NCBI GenBank assembly: GCA_001598975.1
Contig: BBXU01000957.1
Location: 1-21,102, forward strand
Length of the DNA stretch: 21,102 bases
DNA from: Parachlorella kessleri
Taxonomy: Eukaryota > Chlorophyta > Trebouxiophyceae > Chlorellales > Chlorellaceae
Direction: 5' to 3'
Shown piece after piece: positions 1 through 10,543 of the stretch (its first letter is position 1; each line of letters opens with the position of its first letter). The notes under the pieces are model-generated. The model was not told where the DNA came from. It saw nothing but the letters and a program-made list of their open reading frames with translations, and made no database searches. A program made the translations under genes and the position numbers.

Positions 1-67
1 CCTTCTCCATCTCAGCACGGCGCACCCCCCGCCAGGGCATGGGTTAACTCCTGCTGGGCTGGGAGGC

Positions 68-88
68 AGGGTGGGTCATACCCACCCT
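68..88. repeat. Perfect 9-bp stem, 3-nt loop hairpin
   Basis: AGGGTGGGT, loop CAT, ACCCACCCT. The stem is perfect and GC-rich. It lies inside the putative element upstream of the TTAT tract and may be a structured 3' end of its RNA; that role is inferred. Confidence 0.55.
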
Positions 89-240
89 CGCCCTCCACCC
101 GGTAGCGCCTGAGGCCACCTTGTGGGCTACATGCCCATGAGGTACAACCGATGGCGCTCCCTTAACCCACGCCCCTGGCCGGTGCCCACTGGGCATCACT
201 CGGCGCCCAGCTACGGCTGGACGGCGAGGCCTGGGCGTAC

Positions 241-262
241 TTATTTATTTATTTATTTATTT
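241..262. repeat. (TTAT)n simple repeat
   Basis: Five and a half uninterrupted TTAT units sit about 20 bp before the point where homology to MYND copies 3 and 4 resumes. This marks the probable insertion junction. Nothing similar exists at the matching place in the other copies. Confidence 0.9.
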
Positions 263-282
263 GCATCCGTGTGGCATCGGGT

Positions 283-2495
283 GCTGGTGAATGCCTGCGA
301 GGGGCAGCAGCACCAGCAGCCGAGCGCTTACCCCACCGAGACTGCCTTTGCCGGGGCTCTAGCAGTCCCCCAAGCTCAGGCAGCCCTGCTCCCGGCCATC
401 CACACAGCCACCACTGCAGTCAAGTTTGTCCATGCCAGCCGCAGCATGCCAGCGGCACAGAAGCATGTCCTCTTTGACAACTAAGAGATGATGGCCATGA
501 ACTGTGCTTCAGTCGTTTTGGCAGCCGGCTCCGTGGCGTTCTCCTTATGGAGACAGGCGTACCCTAGAGCCGAGCCGGAGGGAGTACCCCAGGACGTTCA
601 GAGGTGCGGTGTGCCTGAAGCTAGCATTAAAGGGGGCTGTACAGGCTTTGGAATCTTCGTAGTGCAAGGAACCGCTTCGATCCATTCTTGAACTCAATTC
701 GGAGCACGCCTACCCAGGATCCCTCCCCTCGGAAAGGTGCAAAATCCGCGTTGCAGAAGTATGGTTGCCAAAAACTCAACAGTGATGGTTTTTTAGAGGG
801 CGCCCTCCTTGCCTTCAAAGTCACAGACAACCTCTGCAGGTGACCAGAAGCCATCTGCATGCGTTCTGGTCTTACATTCCATGCTCGGCTCCTGGCGCTC
901 TGCAGGAGAATGGATGCCCTGGAGGTCTCCATTATTGATGTGGCCGGCATCCTTGCCAGGGATGCGATATTGCAATTGTCTAGTGGTGCTGCTGCGGCCA
1001 CTGGGGGCCTTTAAGTTGAGGCCATGGTGGGCGTGCTGCTCGACTTGACCAGATTTGCGCTAGACACCAGCTCTCCTGGCAAGCCTGCATCAGTGCTCCT
1101 TGCCCCGGCGGTGACGGAGGCAGGGCTGCGCTTGCTGCTGGTACGTAGCCCTAGTTACAAGGTGATGCTTTGTTGCACTCGGTACAGCTGTGACCTGATG
1201 CTGTTGTCATGAAACAAGCCGAGTTTGCAACTTTGCGGTGGAACCTCTGCTTGCTGCACAGCTTGCCTGCAGATGATTGTCAGGGCTGCATGTGTACCTG
1301 TGCAGGCCAGATGCGAGCATACCAAGGGCTTTGATCTGGACTCCTACCAGTTTTGGATAATTGCCGGCAAGGCCATGCTAGAGGATCCGACGTGAACAAA
1401 TGTTGGGTCTGCTACTCCTGATGGCAGCCAAGCTTCAGCCTCCACCCCAGCTGTTGTCTATTAGTGGCAATCCGCTGACTCATTTTGTGCATAGACCTAT
1501 GCGTACAATCACCCTCTGGTGCCACTTGCAAGCTCTCGCTCATGCAGGCTGAGTGTACTTGTCTGTGCTTCAATGGGGTTCAGATTGGGCGTCAATGTAC
1601 CCTCAATCTTCTTTGCTGGGTGCAGGCTGTGCGCCAAGGTGGCCGAAAGCGGGGTCCTGGCAGACAGCGCTGCCTGGCTAGCAAGGCAGCTGGAGCAGGG
1701 GCTGCTGTCCCCTCATATGGCTGAACGTCTGGTAGGCTGGTTAGATCTCCTGTTCATGGATGCTACCGAGGCCTTGGTCCAGCTGGCTGGTGGGGAAAGG
1801 GCGCAGACAGATGGCGACCCAGAATCCCAGGAGCCAGCGGATCTAGCTTTGCTGATGGAGGCGGTGCACGAAGCCTTCGCAATTACGCTGTCAGAGAGAT
1901 TAAAATCAGGTGTGTGCTCTTGAGCATGATTGCTGCTGCCTCGCGCGTGCTGGCAGGTCCGTGAGTAATCTATTTGAGCAAATCCACCGACCGCACCAAA
2001 ATGGCACTGCCAGGCCACTCAGTGGCAGGCTGCTGTGATTGCTGGCCTGGGAAGCAGTGTAATTGTGTGCGAGTTGAGGATTGGCGGTTTGATCGTACCC
2101 ATGCAGGCCAAGCGGCTCATGAAACGGCCGGTTACTGGAGGGTTCTGGCTACCAAAGGGGTGAGCGTCAGCCTGGAGGGGCTTGCTCCTGTAATTGCCAG
2201 CAGGTCCGAAGGACCTTCAGCTGGAGACAGCTTGGCAGCCCAAGAGGACGACGAGGCCCGCTTGCTGCTGGCAAGGATTTGCTCCCACCGAGCCTGCGCG
2301 TACCTTGCCTGCCCAAACTTGAGTACCGTCAGTGAGGGTGAGCAAGGCAAGGGCCACCGCTGCGCTGGCTGCATGGCGGTCAGCTACTGCGGGGTACGCT
2401 GCCAGCGGGCGGCATGGAAGTGCGAGCACAAGCTAGTGTGCAGTAAGCTGCGGGTTACCAAGGATGCGTGTAGGACTGTCTCCTATGGTGCTTGA
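283..2495 (+). pseudogene. MYND-finger protein, copy 1: 5'-truncated pseudogene with two nonsense codons
   Basis: Remnant of a six-exon MYND gene. Exons recognised by alignment with copies 3 and 4: end of exon 2, 283-603; exon 3, 906-1140; exon 4, 1306-1391; exon 5, 1626-1909; exon 6, 2107-2495. All splice sites are GT-AG and phases match the intact copies. Exon 1 and most of exon 2 are missing, replaced by a segment ending in a TTAT repeat. Exon 2 has an in-frame TAA at 482-484 where copy 4 has CAA (Gln), and exon 3 has TAA at 1012-1014. Exon 4 keeps the family Y-x-F-W motif. The last exon is open and ends in a complete MYND finger (CAYLAC...CAGC...YC..RC...H..VC). It is most like copy 3, including homologous intron 5 sequence. 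A product from an internal start would be at best a short C-terminal MYND protein. Confidence 0.85.
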
Positions 2496-2733
2496 TGAAC
2501 AGGCAATTTCTGCAGTACCGTCATGTGCGAGGCCCTATGGGACAAGCTTGGTGCATTGCAAATTCTTAGCTGCGCTTGCTCAAATGGACTGTCAGGTTGG
2601 GTTTGCAGAGTCAGCGACCGCATCGTACATGCTGTGTGTAGCAACTGATGATATACGAGAGACTTGGAAAATGGTGCAGCGCTGGCACCTAGCCCATGGT
2701 GCTGAATTCACTTCAAGCTAAGCTTGGCAGGCA

Positions 2734-2749
2734 GACTGACTGACTGACT
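2734..2749. repeat. (GACT)4 microsatellite
   Basis: Four perfect GACT units downstream of the copy 1 stop codon; no function suggested. Confidence 0.8.
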
Positions 2750-3077
2750 CCAACAGCGCTCCTGGTAGCAGAATTTCTAGCTGAAAACGGCCTGGTGTGT
2801 GGATGAAATAAAAGTGCGTAACCGCTCAGAGTTCAGCTATGCAAGGGTGACACTCAGATCTGAGTCTAGGCCCAAACCGATGTATCAGGCAACGGTGCAA
2901 GCTGGAGAATCAGAAGATGAGAGACTGGATATGGATCCTTAGGGATCTAGTCGTTCTCACTGACAGACTGCACGTTCACTGACAGACAAGCACCCGGGTG
3001 GGCCCACAACCTATATGCATATGTACAGCAGCCCATTCTGAAACCTAGCAGCAATGGGCATGGGTATGAACGGCGCC

Positions 3078-3089
3078 ATGCTTGCCGCC
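3078..3089 (+). promoter_or_regulatory. Shared upstream element ATGCTTGCCGCC of copy 2
   Basis: This 12-mer is found 116 bp before the ATG of copy 2. The same core, extended by GAGGT, occurs 102 bp before copy 3 and 125 bp before copy 4. Conservation in otherwise diverged flanks suggests a promoter or 5' UTR element; the role is inferred. Confidence 0.4.
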
Positions 3090-3193
3090 AATCCTTGGGC
3101 AGGGCTCAAGGGTAAAACCAAATGCTTGGAATGCCTCTCTACTCAAACCCTTCACCAACTAGCTAGCTGCAACCCTGCCACTACCGCTGCAGC

Positions 3194-6100
3194 ATGGAGG
3201 CATGCCTGTCATTAGCCGCTAGGCTGGAGGCTGGCTTCTCGCCTTCAAGTCACGGGGAGGACAACTTAAGCCTGTGGCAGGCAGCATGCTGCTGGGACCA
3301 AGCCTTGCAAAAGCTGGAACCATTCCAAGATCAAAGGGACCTCATCAGGTTTGTGGTGGCTGTGTGCTGGCTATTTGACTTTCTTTGCAAGGCTTGCACC
3401 TTTTACGGGCGGCAGATGCCGCCCTGCAGGTGCACTGATCAGTGAGTTGCTAATCTATAATCCATGAGCAAAACTCTTGGTCTGCAGGCTGGCAGCCAGG
3501 CTTGCCAGCCGGCTTGCGCAAATTGTATCAGAATCAGGTACAGAGGTAGCCAGCAGCGCAGCATGCCTGCCCCTCGCATCTCGCCAGTCAAACTCCACAG
3601 CAGATGCTGCTGCCACAGCCGCCAAAGCAGCGCAGGGTCTTGCAACGCTTCTTGAGAAGCACACCTCCTCAGCCGACCCTGATGTGGTGCAGCGCATAGC
3701 CGAGGGCGCTGCAGCAACGCTGTTGGGCTGCTGCACGCTATACACGGTGTTCATGGAGCCCAGGCAGTTAGCGGCAGTAGCTGACTTGGCAGCAAGGCTA
3801 TTGGGGTTACTCCTTGACAGCGATCGATGCCCACCCGCAGGTCATGCTGCTTTGGCTCGGGCCCTTGGGAAGCCTGGCCTGCTGACCGGATTGCTCCGCA
3901 GCGCAACCCAATGCCTAAAAGCTGCCGCCGCAGGACAGGGCGACGAATGCAAGCAAGCCTTGCGACGGCATGCAGCTTCTGTGGCTGTCAGACTGCGACC
4001 AGACTGCGATCAGACTGCAGACTCGCTGGCTTCAGAGTTTGACAGGCTGGTCTCAGATGAGGATCTTGTGCAGGAACTATTGCGCCAGGTAGTACTGCCA
4101 GTCTTGGCACACACGTTGGAGCTGCGCCTTCCGACCGAAAGCCTGCAAACCTGGACAGACGATATTGGGGGACTTATTGGCCTTCTCTTGGCAGCAAGAC
4201 CTCATGCCCGCATGCTCATGGCAGAAAATGCCTTGGCTCTTGGGCTAGCGGTGCCAAGAGCAGCACGCACGGCTGAGGGCAGCCAAGAAGCTGGTGCAGC
4301 GGTAAAAGTGGGAGGCACTTTAATGCTGCTGTTTGCCAGTGCACTAGCAGACGTGCAAGCAGCTTGGAAAAAGGCAAGCGAGCCCCGTATGACACGTAGG
4401 GGCCACGATGAGGAGCAACAGCGGCCTGGTCCAAGCGCGAGCCAGGTAGCAGCTGCTCCCGTAGGCCAGATGGCCGTGCAGCTTACCTTCCTGATGCGGC
4501 TGCTGCCCTGCACAATGGATCCCGAGCAGGTCCAAATGAGGCAGGAGCAGCATAAGCAGGGTAATGGCACCAGCAACCGCACTTCAAGCGGGGCCAATAG
4601 CACCGGTTGTGGCAGCGCTGTGGCCCCTGATCAGCTAGCAATGCGGGCTGCTGAGCTGGGCTTTTTCTTAGGTACAGTCGCAGTGGCAAGCGCGCTGCAC
4701 GCCGTGGTGGATAGTGGCAGAGTGTTGCAGCTGGCTTTTGGGGTGGACGACCTCTCACCGGACGTCCAGAGCGCTCTGGAAGCCACTTCGGCAGGTGCAG
4801 GCGCTGGACTTCTTGCCGCTGTTACCGGCTTTCGCTGGTGGACAGCTGGCACTGCTCTGGCAGGCCAGGCGCTGCCGGGTGACAGTTGGATGCCGGCGGG
4901 TGCAGCAGTGACCTGTGCCGCGGCAGAGGCCCTCATCCGCCTGGCACCTAAGCTCCAGCAAGATGCAGCGGACCTGAACATGGGCCCTGATGCGCCGAGC
5001 GCGCCAAGAAGCTTCCTCTTTACGGCGCACAGTTGGATTCTGGGGCTAGAGCACAGGCTGCCCTCGCGAGGCAGCGTGGAGCAAAGGCAGGCTGCTTCAC
5101 ACGATCAGGAGGCAGCGCCACCCCCTGTGACAGTCTCAGAAGCCCGAGCAGCAATGGTACCTGCCCTTAATGCAGCTTTCAGTGCAGTCAAGCTAGCCAA
5201 TGCTGCTCGCAACATGCCAGCTCCCCAGATCAAGGTCATCTTCGGTAGCTCTGCGGACGCAGTGGAGCTGAGCGGCCTGTTGGTGCAGACTGCCATGGTG
5301 GTAGCCCAGTACCTGGTGTCGAAGGCTTGTGCTGGGAGCTCATGGAAGCAAGAAGACTATAGGTAGGTGCGATGCTCACAGCAGTGGACGCCCTCACAGG
5401 CATACACCCTAGGACTGCTAGGGCATGCTGTTTTTCACTCCAGGATGGCTTTGTACTAGGGATTACATGGTAGTAATAAACTGTCAAATTTGGACCACCA
5501 GCTGCGTTTCCGAGACGCATGCCCATTCTACAGATAGTAAGCATTCAATTAAATGAGCATGTACCATGTGTAGCTTGCCACTGCTTCAGCACATGCGGCC
5601 CACACCCCATGGGGGCAGTTCGTCGAGGGTCAGGCTTGGCACCGGAAACCTATGTCACCAATGCTTTGCCTGCTGTCCTGGCCCCGTGCAGCAAACTACA
5701 TGCACTCCAGGCGGCCGTGACCAAGCTTGCAGCCCTGCATGCATCTGGCGCCGCAACACTGCTGTGTGGTTCTGGTGGTGTGGCCTGTGAGGACCCTGGA
5801 GAACTCATAAGGGTGCCCCTCAATCTGGCCAGCTCGGTGATGTCCTACATGCCACCGAGCTCGCCGGCGAGGATGGTGTTGGGGTCGACAACGATGGAGA
5901 CAGCCCTGCGGATGTTGCTGGTGGGTGGTGGGTGCCGCTGGGTTTGCTCTGCTTTGTACTATAGCTGCCCATGATATTGGCACCAACATATGCAGCTGCA
6001 GCTGCCCATGGATACTGGTACCGACATATGCAGCTGCCCATGCATACTGCATGGCACGCACTTGTCAGCCCTCATGGAGTTTCTACTATTCACATGCGCT

Positions 6101-7438
6101 GCTACTGGGAGCCGCCAGGCAAGTGCCAGTATAGCCTTGCTAGCAGGCATAGGGAGCATCCTTGGAGATGGGTGTTCAGCTAACTAGCTGGCTTATCCAA
6201 AGCGGGGTTTGGAACCACATGTGCAGGCACAAATGGATGCCAGTGAGGAGCACCTGGACTCCTACCGCTTCTGGGCTTTTGTTGGCACATGGTTTGCAGA
6301 GACCCCCAGGTAAAGGGGGAGTTACCTAAGGTGCAGTGCGGTGAGGACATGCGTATGGATGGTCCATCAACGCACTGACTCCTACTAGGATAGTACTTCC
6401 CTGTTTCAGCAGATGTCCCTACCAGTGCTCGACCAACGCTAGCACATCACTCCTGGCTCTTACTTATCTCAAAGTCTGCCTTGCCCGTCAACACGCTTAC
6501 GCCCATGCTGCGTCTTAAAGGGCCATTCCATATGCTTCTTGCTTCCTTGGTATGCTGGGTTTTGCAGATTGTGCGGTATGGTGGCGAGCACCGGGGTCCT
6601 GTCAGAAGGCGCCCTCTGGCTGGCGAGGCAGCTGGAGCAGGAGCGGCTAGCACCTGAGAGTGCCAGCACGCTGGTGGGGTACTTCCAAGCCCTCTTCCGG
6701 CACGCCGTCACGGTCCTGGAACAGCTGGCCAGCGGGGGTTGGCGACAAGGCTGGCTGGTGGCAACGGGCGTGGCAGGGCGGATGAAGGAGCTGCGTGCAG
6801 CCTCGGAGGCGGCACTGGGTGCAGGTCGGTACTGAGTGAGGGTCAAGCATGCTAAGGTGTTAAATTGCACTTATAATCAAATCTGTACGCCTCTGGCGAC
6901 GCCGAAGTGCGCAGCAGAAGTAGTCCAGTGCAATGGATGTCCATCCAGTTGGAGATCCAATATGTGTGCGTATGCCCAGCGAAGGCACGGTGACAGAAGG
7001 TACCTTTTGCAGACTGCCAGGACTCACCATTTGGCGCTGACACTGGAACGGTACTGCACATCTGCAGGTCAGGGGATGCTTATGACACCTGGTTTCTGGA
7101 GAGGCCTCGCGGCCCCAAGGGGGCTGGCATCTCTCTTGAAGCAACTGGCCACTCGCATTGTCAACCATTTGGATCATGACGCTACGGCAGCCCAGGAGGA
7201 AGAAATGGCACGCCTACAACTGGAAAGGATTTGTGCGTCCCTGCCCTGCGCGAACCTGGCCTGCACCAACATGTGTGGCGCAAGTGAGGCTGAGCTGCGC
7301 ATTGGCCGCACCTGCTCAGCTTGCAAGATGGTCAACTACTGCGGGGTAGAGTGCCAGCGGGCCTCATGGGCTTGGCACAAGAAGGTGTGCCGCAAGATTA
7401 GTCAAAGGGTTCAAGCAGCCGTAGGAAGCTTCAGCTAG
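3194..7438 (+). CDS. MYND-type zinc finger protein, copy 2 (intact, 6 exons, 989 aa)
   Basis: Predicted exons: 3194-3348, 3488-5362, 5692-5920, 6227-6309, 6568-6824, 7068-7438; the join is 2970 nt, in frame throughout. The ATG was chosen because the N-terminal peptide (MEACLSLAARLEAG) matches copies 3 and 4 and has A at -3 and G at +4. Exon 1 uses a weak donor (GTTTGT). Exon 2 encodes a long Ala/Leu-rich, probably all-helical region with no domain I can name. Exon 4 has Y-R-F-W, the family Y-x-F-W motif. The C-terminal MYND finger has Cys 927, 932, 949, 952, 958, 962, His 970 and Cys 974. In known proteins MYND fingers bind short proline-containing peptides and act as adaptors, for example in transcriptional repression; this protein's partner and compartment are unknown. 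No signal peptide or membrane segment is seen. It is the most diverged copy, especially in exon 5 and the start of exon 6, which suggests an older duplication. Confidence 0.82.
5964..6060. repeat. Intronic minisatellite, three imperfect units
   Basis: Three imperfect direct copies at 5964-6000, 6001-6032 and 6033-6060, each starting GCTGCCCATG. The first two also share a CAACATATGCA / CGACATATGCA end. The array lies in intron 3 of copy 2 (5921-6226) and has no match in that intron of the other copies. Confidence 0.75.
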
Positions 7439-8172
7439 CGGGGGTCCTGAAGCCACCCAGCGCATAAGCTATCTACAAAGATAGTGGTGCAAGTGCTACT
7501 CTGCGGGAGAGACCTTGGACTTGCCATGCCATGTTTCTAGCTGTAGTAATTGTGGTAAGCTATGTGCAGCTGGAGATATACGATGGTTGGTGCAAAGTCT
7601 TGCTCGTCCCATTGTGGGTTCAGACAAGGATGCGTAGCTGTTGCTGAGTTTTTTATATGTGCATGCGCAGTGATCCCCTGAGTTTATGAGGTCAATGTGA
7701 ATGGCCCTGGGGCTGCCGTAATTTTGTGGTGTGGAAGGCCGCACCCCTTCTGGGTAGAGCGCAACGATGGGCAATGTGTGCCGTGCAATGCTCCTTGTAG
7801 TTATCCTGACATATATGCCTCAGAACTCAGGCAAGACTCAGGCTCATTCTGCATCCAGCCCTGTCAGTTACGTCCAGTCCAGCCCAGCCCAGCTCTACTC
7901 CCTGTTCGCACTACCTGCCACCCATGCTAATATATGCCAGCCCTATATAGCCAGCCCTTGGGCAAATCTGCAACAAGCTTGGCATCTGTCTTTGTGGTTG
8001 GCTTCATGGAGAGCTTGATTGTGATAGTGTCCAAGGACTCCGGAATGGCACTCTGGCAGATAACACGCTCATCCTTGCAAGTGGCAATATTGCATTAATG
8101 TTGAATTGAGTGCCACCAGCAGGCTAACACATCTCAGCCGGCCCATGAAGTGATCATGCATATGCAGAGGTT

Positions 8173-8211
8173 GCCTCAGAGGTATGCCTCAGAAGCATGC
8201 CTTAGAAGCAA
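8173..8211. repeat. 13-bp tandem repeat, three units
   Basis: GCCTCAGAGGTAT, GCCTCAGAAGCAT and GCCTTAGAAGCAA lie directly adjacent, in the 5' flank of copy 3. They differ by a few bases. No counterpart was noticed before copy 4. Confidence 0.75.
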
Positions 8212-8479
8212 GGGGAACTGCTGGGATCATGGCATCAATTCACCATTACAGGGCGCAAACCAGCAGATCAGTGGCTGAGGGGGTCGAAATTCCAAACTGA
8301 CCCGTAGCGCCTCTTGACGATTATTGGTACCACATGATGATAACAACCTGGTTGCCCGGTGAACCCCAGTCTTGTGGCATCCTGAGGACTGGGCAACAGG
8401 CACTCTTAAGCACCTGAAGCCTGACCTCATGATGACAGCTGCATGGACAGCTGCTCATGAGTTGAAATCGTATTATGCT

Positions 8480-8496
8480 ATGCTTGCCGCCGAGGT
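8480..8496 (+). promoter_or_regulatory. Shared upstream element ATGCTTGCCGCCGAGGT of copy 3
   Basis: This 17-mer is identical to the one at 13699-13715 before copy 4 and is preceded in both by a TATGCT-like AT-rich stretch. It lies 102 bp before the ATG of copy 3. It probably marks the transcription start region or 5' UTR; unproven. Confidence 0.45.
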
Positions 8497-9664
8497 TAAA
8501 CCGCCTGATACAATTCGGGTTTGTTGTAGGTGATAATGATGATCGGGTGGCCCTGTCTCTCATTTAGCGAGTTGGTGCATCATGAAGGCGTGCCTGTCAG
8601 CGCTGGCCGAAGTGAAGGCCCGTATCTTGTCGCCCCTCAGCGATGCCAAGGCCACCATAGCCCTTTGGGAGGCGGCCTGCGGCTGGGAGGACGCTGTAAA
8701 GAGATTCACGCCGCCTCAAGAGCAAAAACAGCTGCTCAGGTAGGACTTGTAGGGCTGGAGCTTGGCTGGTTGAGTAAGACCTCCTTCCGGGAGGCAGCCC
8801 TGCTTGCTTTTGCTGCAAGCCAGGTTAGGTTCGACTTGCTGCAGGGCGGCGGCAGAGGTGGCCAGCCTGCTTGTCACAAGGGACGGTCCCAACACTGTCT
8901 AAGGCAGCAGGACTAGGTGCACCGGGAGCGGGTGATGCTTCACAAGCTTGGAGCGAAGATGACTCGTCCCCCTTCGGTCCCCAGCACACCAGGGCAAGCA
9001 TTGCCGCAGCAGTAGTCAAGACAGCAGACGGCCTGACAAAGCTCTTGTTCAAACAACCAGCAGCAGCAGACCCGGCTCTGTTGCAGTGCATCGCAGATGG
9101 GATAACAGCAGCAGTGCTTGGTCACTGCATGCCAGCAGCATTGGGGCAGAACATCAGCCAATTAGAAAGATCGACAGGCTTGGCAACCACGCTGTTGAAG
9201 ATGGGAGTTCAAGCTACGAACACCACACCGCCAGTCCACTGTGCCTTGGCAAAGGCTGTTGGCAGACCAGGTCTAGTTGTGGGGATGCTGCGCAGCACCC
9301 TTGAAAGCCTTGAGCGCCTGCCAGCGAGCACGAGCAGCGCAAGTCGGCGAGATACGCTAGGCCATGTCACCATAGTCGCTCTCTCCTTGATGAATCAGTT
9401 GTTAAGCGCTGAACTTGGCAGGCTGGCGGCGGACGAGCAGCTTGTGCAGCAGCTGCTGCGCCTAGTGGTACTGCCTCACTTGGCAGACTTGATGCAGTTC
9501 CGGGCTGTATTGCCAAACAACCTGCTATGGGACTCCATTATGGCTGGCATCCTAAGTTTCCTGCACGCTGATGCCATCAGGCCCCATGCGAGGAGCCTTC
9601 TTGCAAGATCGGCACCACCTTTGGGCTCGGCAGCATGGACCCAGGACATCCCATCTGCAGGACT

Positions 9665-9690
9665 AGCAGCAGCAGCAGCAGCAGCAGCAG
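9665..9690. repeat. AGC/GCA trinucleotide run encoding poly-Ala in copy 3
   Basis: An uninterrupted AGC run read in frame as GCA (Ala). It falls in the variable linker of exon 2 where copy 4 has a shorter Ala-rich segment. Confidence 0.85.
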
Positions 9691-10504
9691 TACCAGCAGA
9701 AGCACAAGGCAGTGCTACGCTCGGTGGCAACCTTGTGCTGATGCTAATGAAGGCCTTAGCAGAGCAGCGTGCAGTGTGGCAGCAAGAGTGCAGGACTGCA
9801 CAATGCAAGCCAGTGCACAGCACGCCACAGCGGCAGCGGAAGCACAAAGATGCCAGCCCAACACAACCCGGCTGCTGCAGTAGCTCACCTGGCGGCTCTG
9901 CTTCCCCAACTCCTGCAGCTGCTGCCTTGTGCTATGGACAGCGAGCAGGCACAAGCCCTCAACAGCGATTATTGCCACCGCCTCAGCACTGGAAAGGCCA
10001 GCAGCGCTAGCACGGGTGTCCTTTGTAAGGCCTCAACTATGATGACCATGCAGCATGCTGCTCCAGAGTGGGCAGGTAGAGCGGCCGAGCCAGTCTTCCT
10101 CCAAGGTGTTGTTGCGGTGGCGGCTGCCTTGCTGGACCTGAAGGACAGCGGCGGGGTGCCACACCTTGTGTGCAGCATGGACGACCTGCCGCTGCGGCTG
10201 AAAGACTGCAATGAACATGCAGTGTGGGACGCAGCAGTGTCAGTCTGCTGCCTGGGCGACAGCCTGACAGCTTTCCAGTGCTGGGCAGAGGGCACCCTGG
10301 AACCTCCAATTGTCCGGTGGGTGCCAACTGACCTAGCAGCAACGTGCGCTGCAACAGAAGCGCTTCTACGTTTGGCCCCGCAGATGCAGCAAGGGCAGGG
10401 AGGTCTGTGCTCTGGCTCAGAGAGGGCGCCACGCAACCTGCATTGGATAGCGAGCAGGTGGCTTAGAGCTGTGCAGCAACGACTGTCAGTGAATGACGAC
10501 GAGG

Positions 10505-10506
<2 letters not shown>

Positions 10507-10542
<36 letters not shown>
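10507..10542. repeat. (CAG)12 run encoding poly-Gln in copy 3
   Basis: Twelve perfect CAG codons after Glu-Gly. The same site has four CAG in copy 4 (after 15718) and CAG CAG CAC CAG CAG in copy 1 (305-319), so the tract is length-variable among paralogues. Confidence 0.9.

Positions 10543-10543
<1 letters not shown>

Larger units (their letters stand above)
1..262. mobile_element. Foreign segment with (TTAT)n tail truncating MYND copy 1; possible 3' end of a non-LTR retroelement
   Basis: These bases replace the part of exon 2 that should precede the copy 1 remnant: homology to copies 3 and 4 begins only at about 283 (GTGAATG..GAGGGGCAGCAG in copy 3 style). The segment ends in a simple TTAT repeat at 241-262, as the tails of some LINE/SINE-type elements do, and carries a perfect hairpin at 68-88. 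No reverse transcriptase or other coding domain is visible in the bases available. An open frame crosses the junction from 122, but its first part shows no similarity to the MYND family. The element identity is an inference from the simple-repeat tail and the abrupt loss of paralogy; a deletion or rearrangement that joined unrelated DNA would look the same. Confidence 0.4.
2496..3193. other. Intergenic region between copies 1 and 2
   Basis: No convincing gene is seen; the small open frames lack similarity to the array. It should contain the 3' UTR of copy 1 (an AATAAA-like string near 2805) and the promoter of copy 2. It holds a (GACT)4 run at 2734-2749 and two copies of TCACTGACAGAC at 2957-2968 and 2976-2987. 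The conserved ATGCTTGCCGCC element lies at 3078-3089. Confidence 0.6.
7439..8581. other. Intergenic region between copies 2 and 3
   Basis: No convincing gene. It begins with the 3' UTR of copy 2, where I found no TGTAA signal; a small hairpin (CTATCT-ACAA-AGATAG) lies at 7469-7484. From about 8020 onward the sequence is patchily homologous to the 5' flank of copy 4 (13400-13820), for example GGACTGGGCAAC and CATGATGACAGCTGCA, so this part is the duplicated promoter region of copy 3. A TATATA-containing duplicated stretch lies near 7930-7958 and a 13-bp tandem repeat at 8173-8211. Confidence 0.6.

Noticed and set aside
3349..3445. Unspliced read-through of copy 2 exon 1 to a stop near 3445
   Set aside because: Despite the weak GTTTGT donor, splicing at 3348 gives the same phase and residue junction (Arg) as copies 3 and 4.
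5519..5974. Independent small gene of 151 aa
   Set aside because: Its core is exon 3 of copy 2 (5692-5920); alignment SKLHALQAAV with RKVDALEVAM of copy 4 and the equal length of 229 nt show this.
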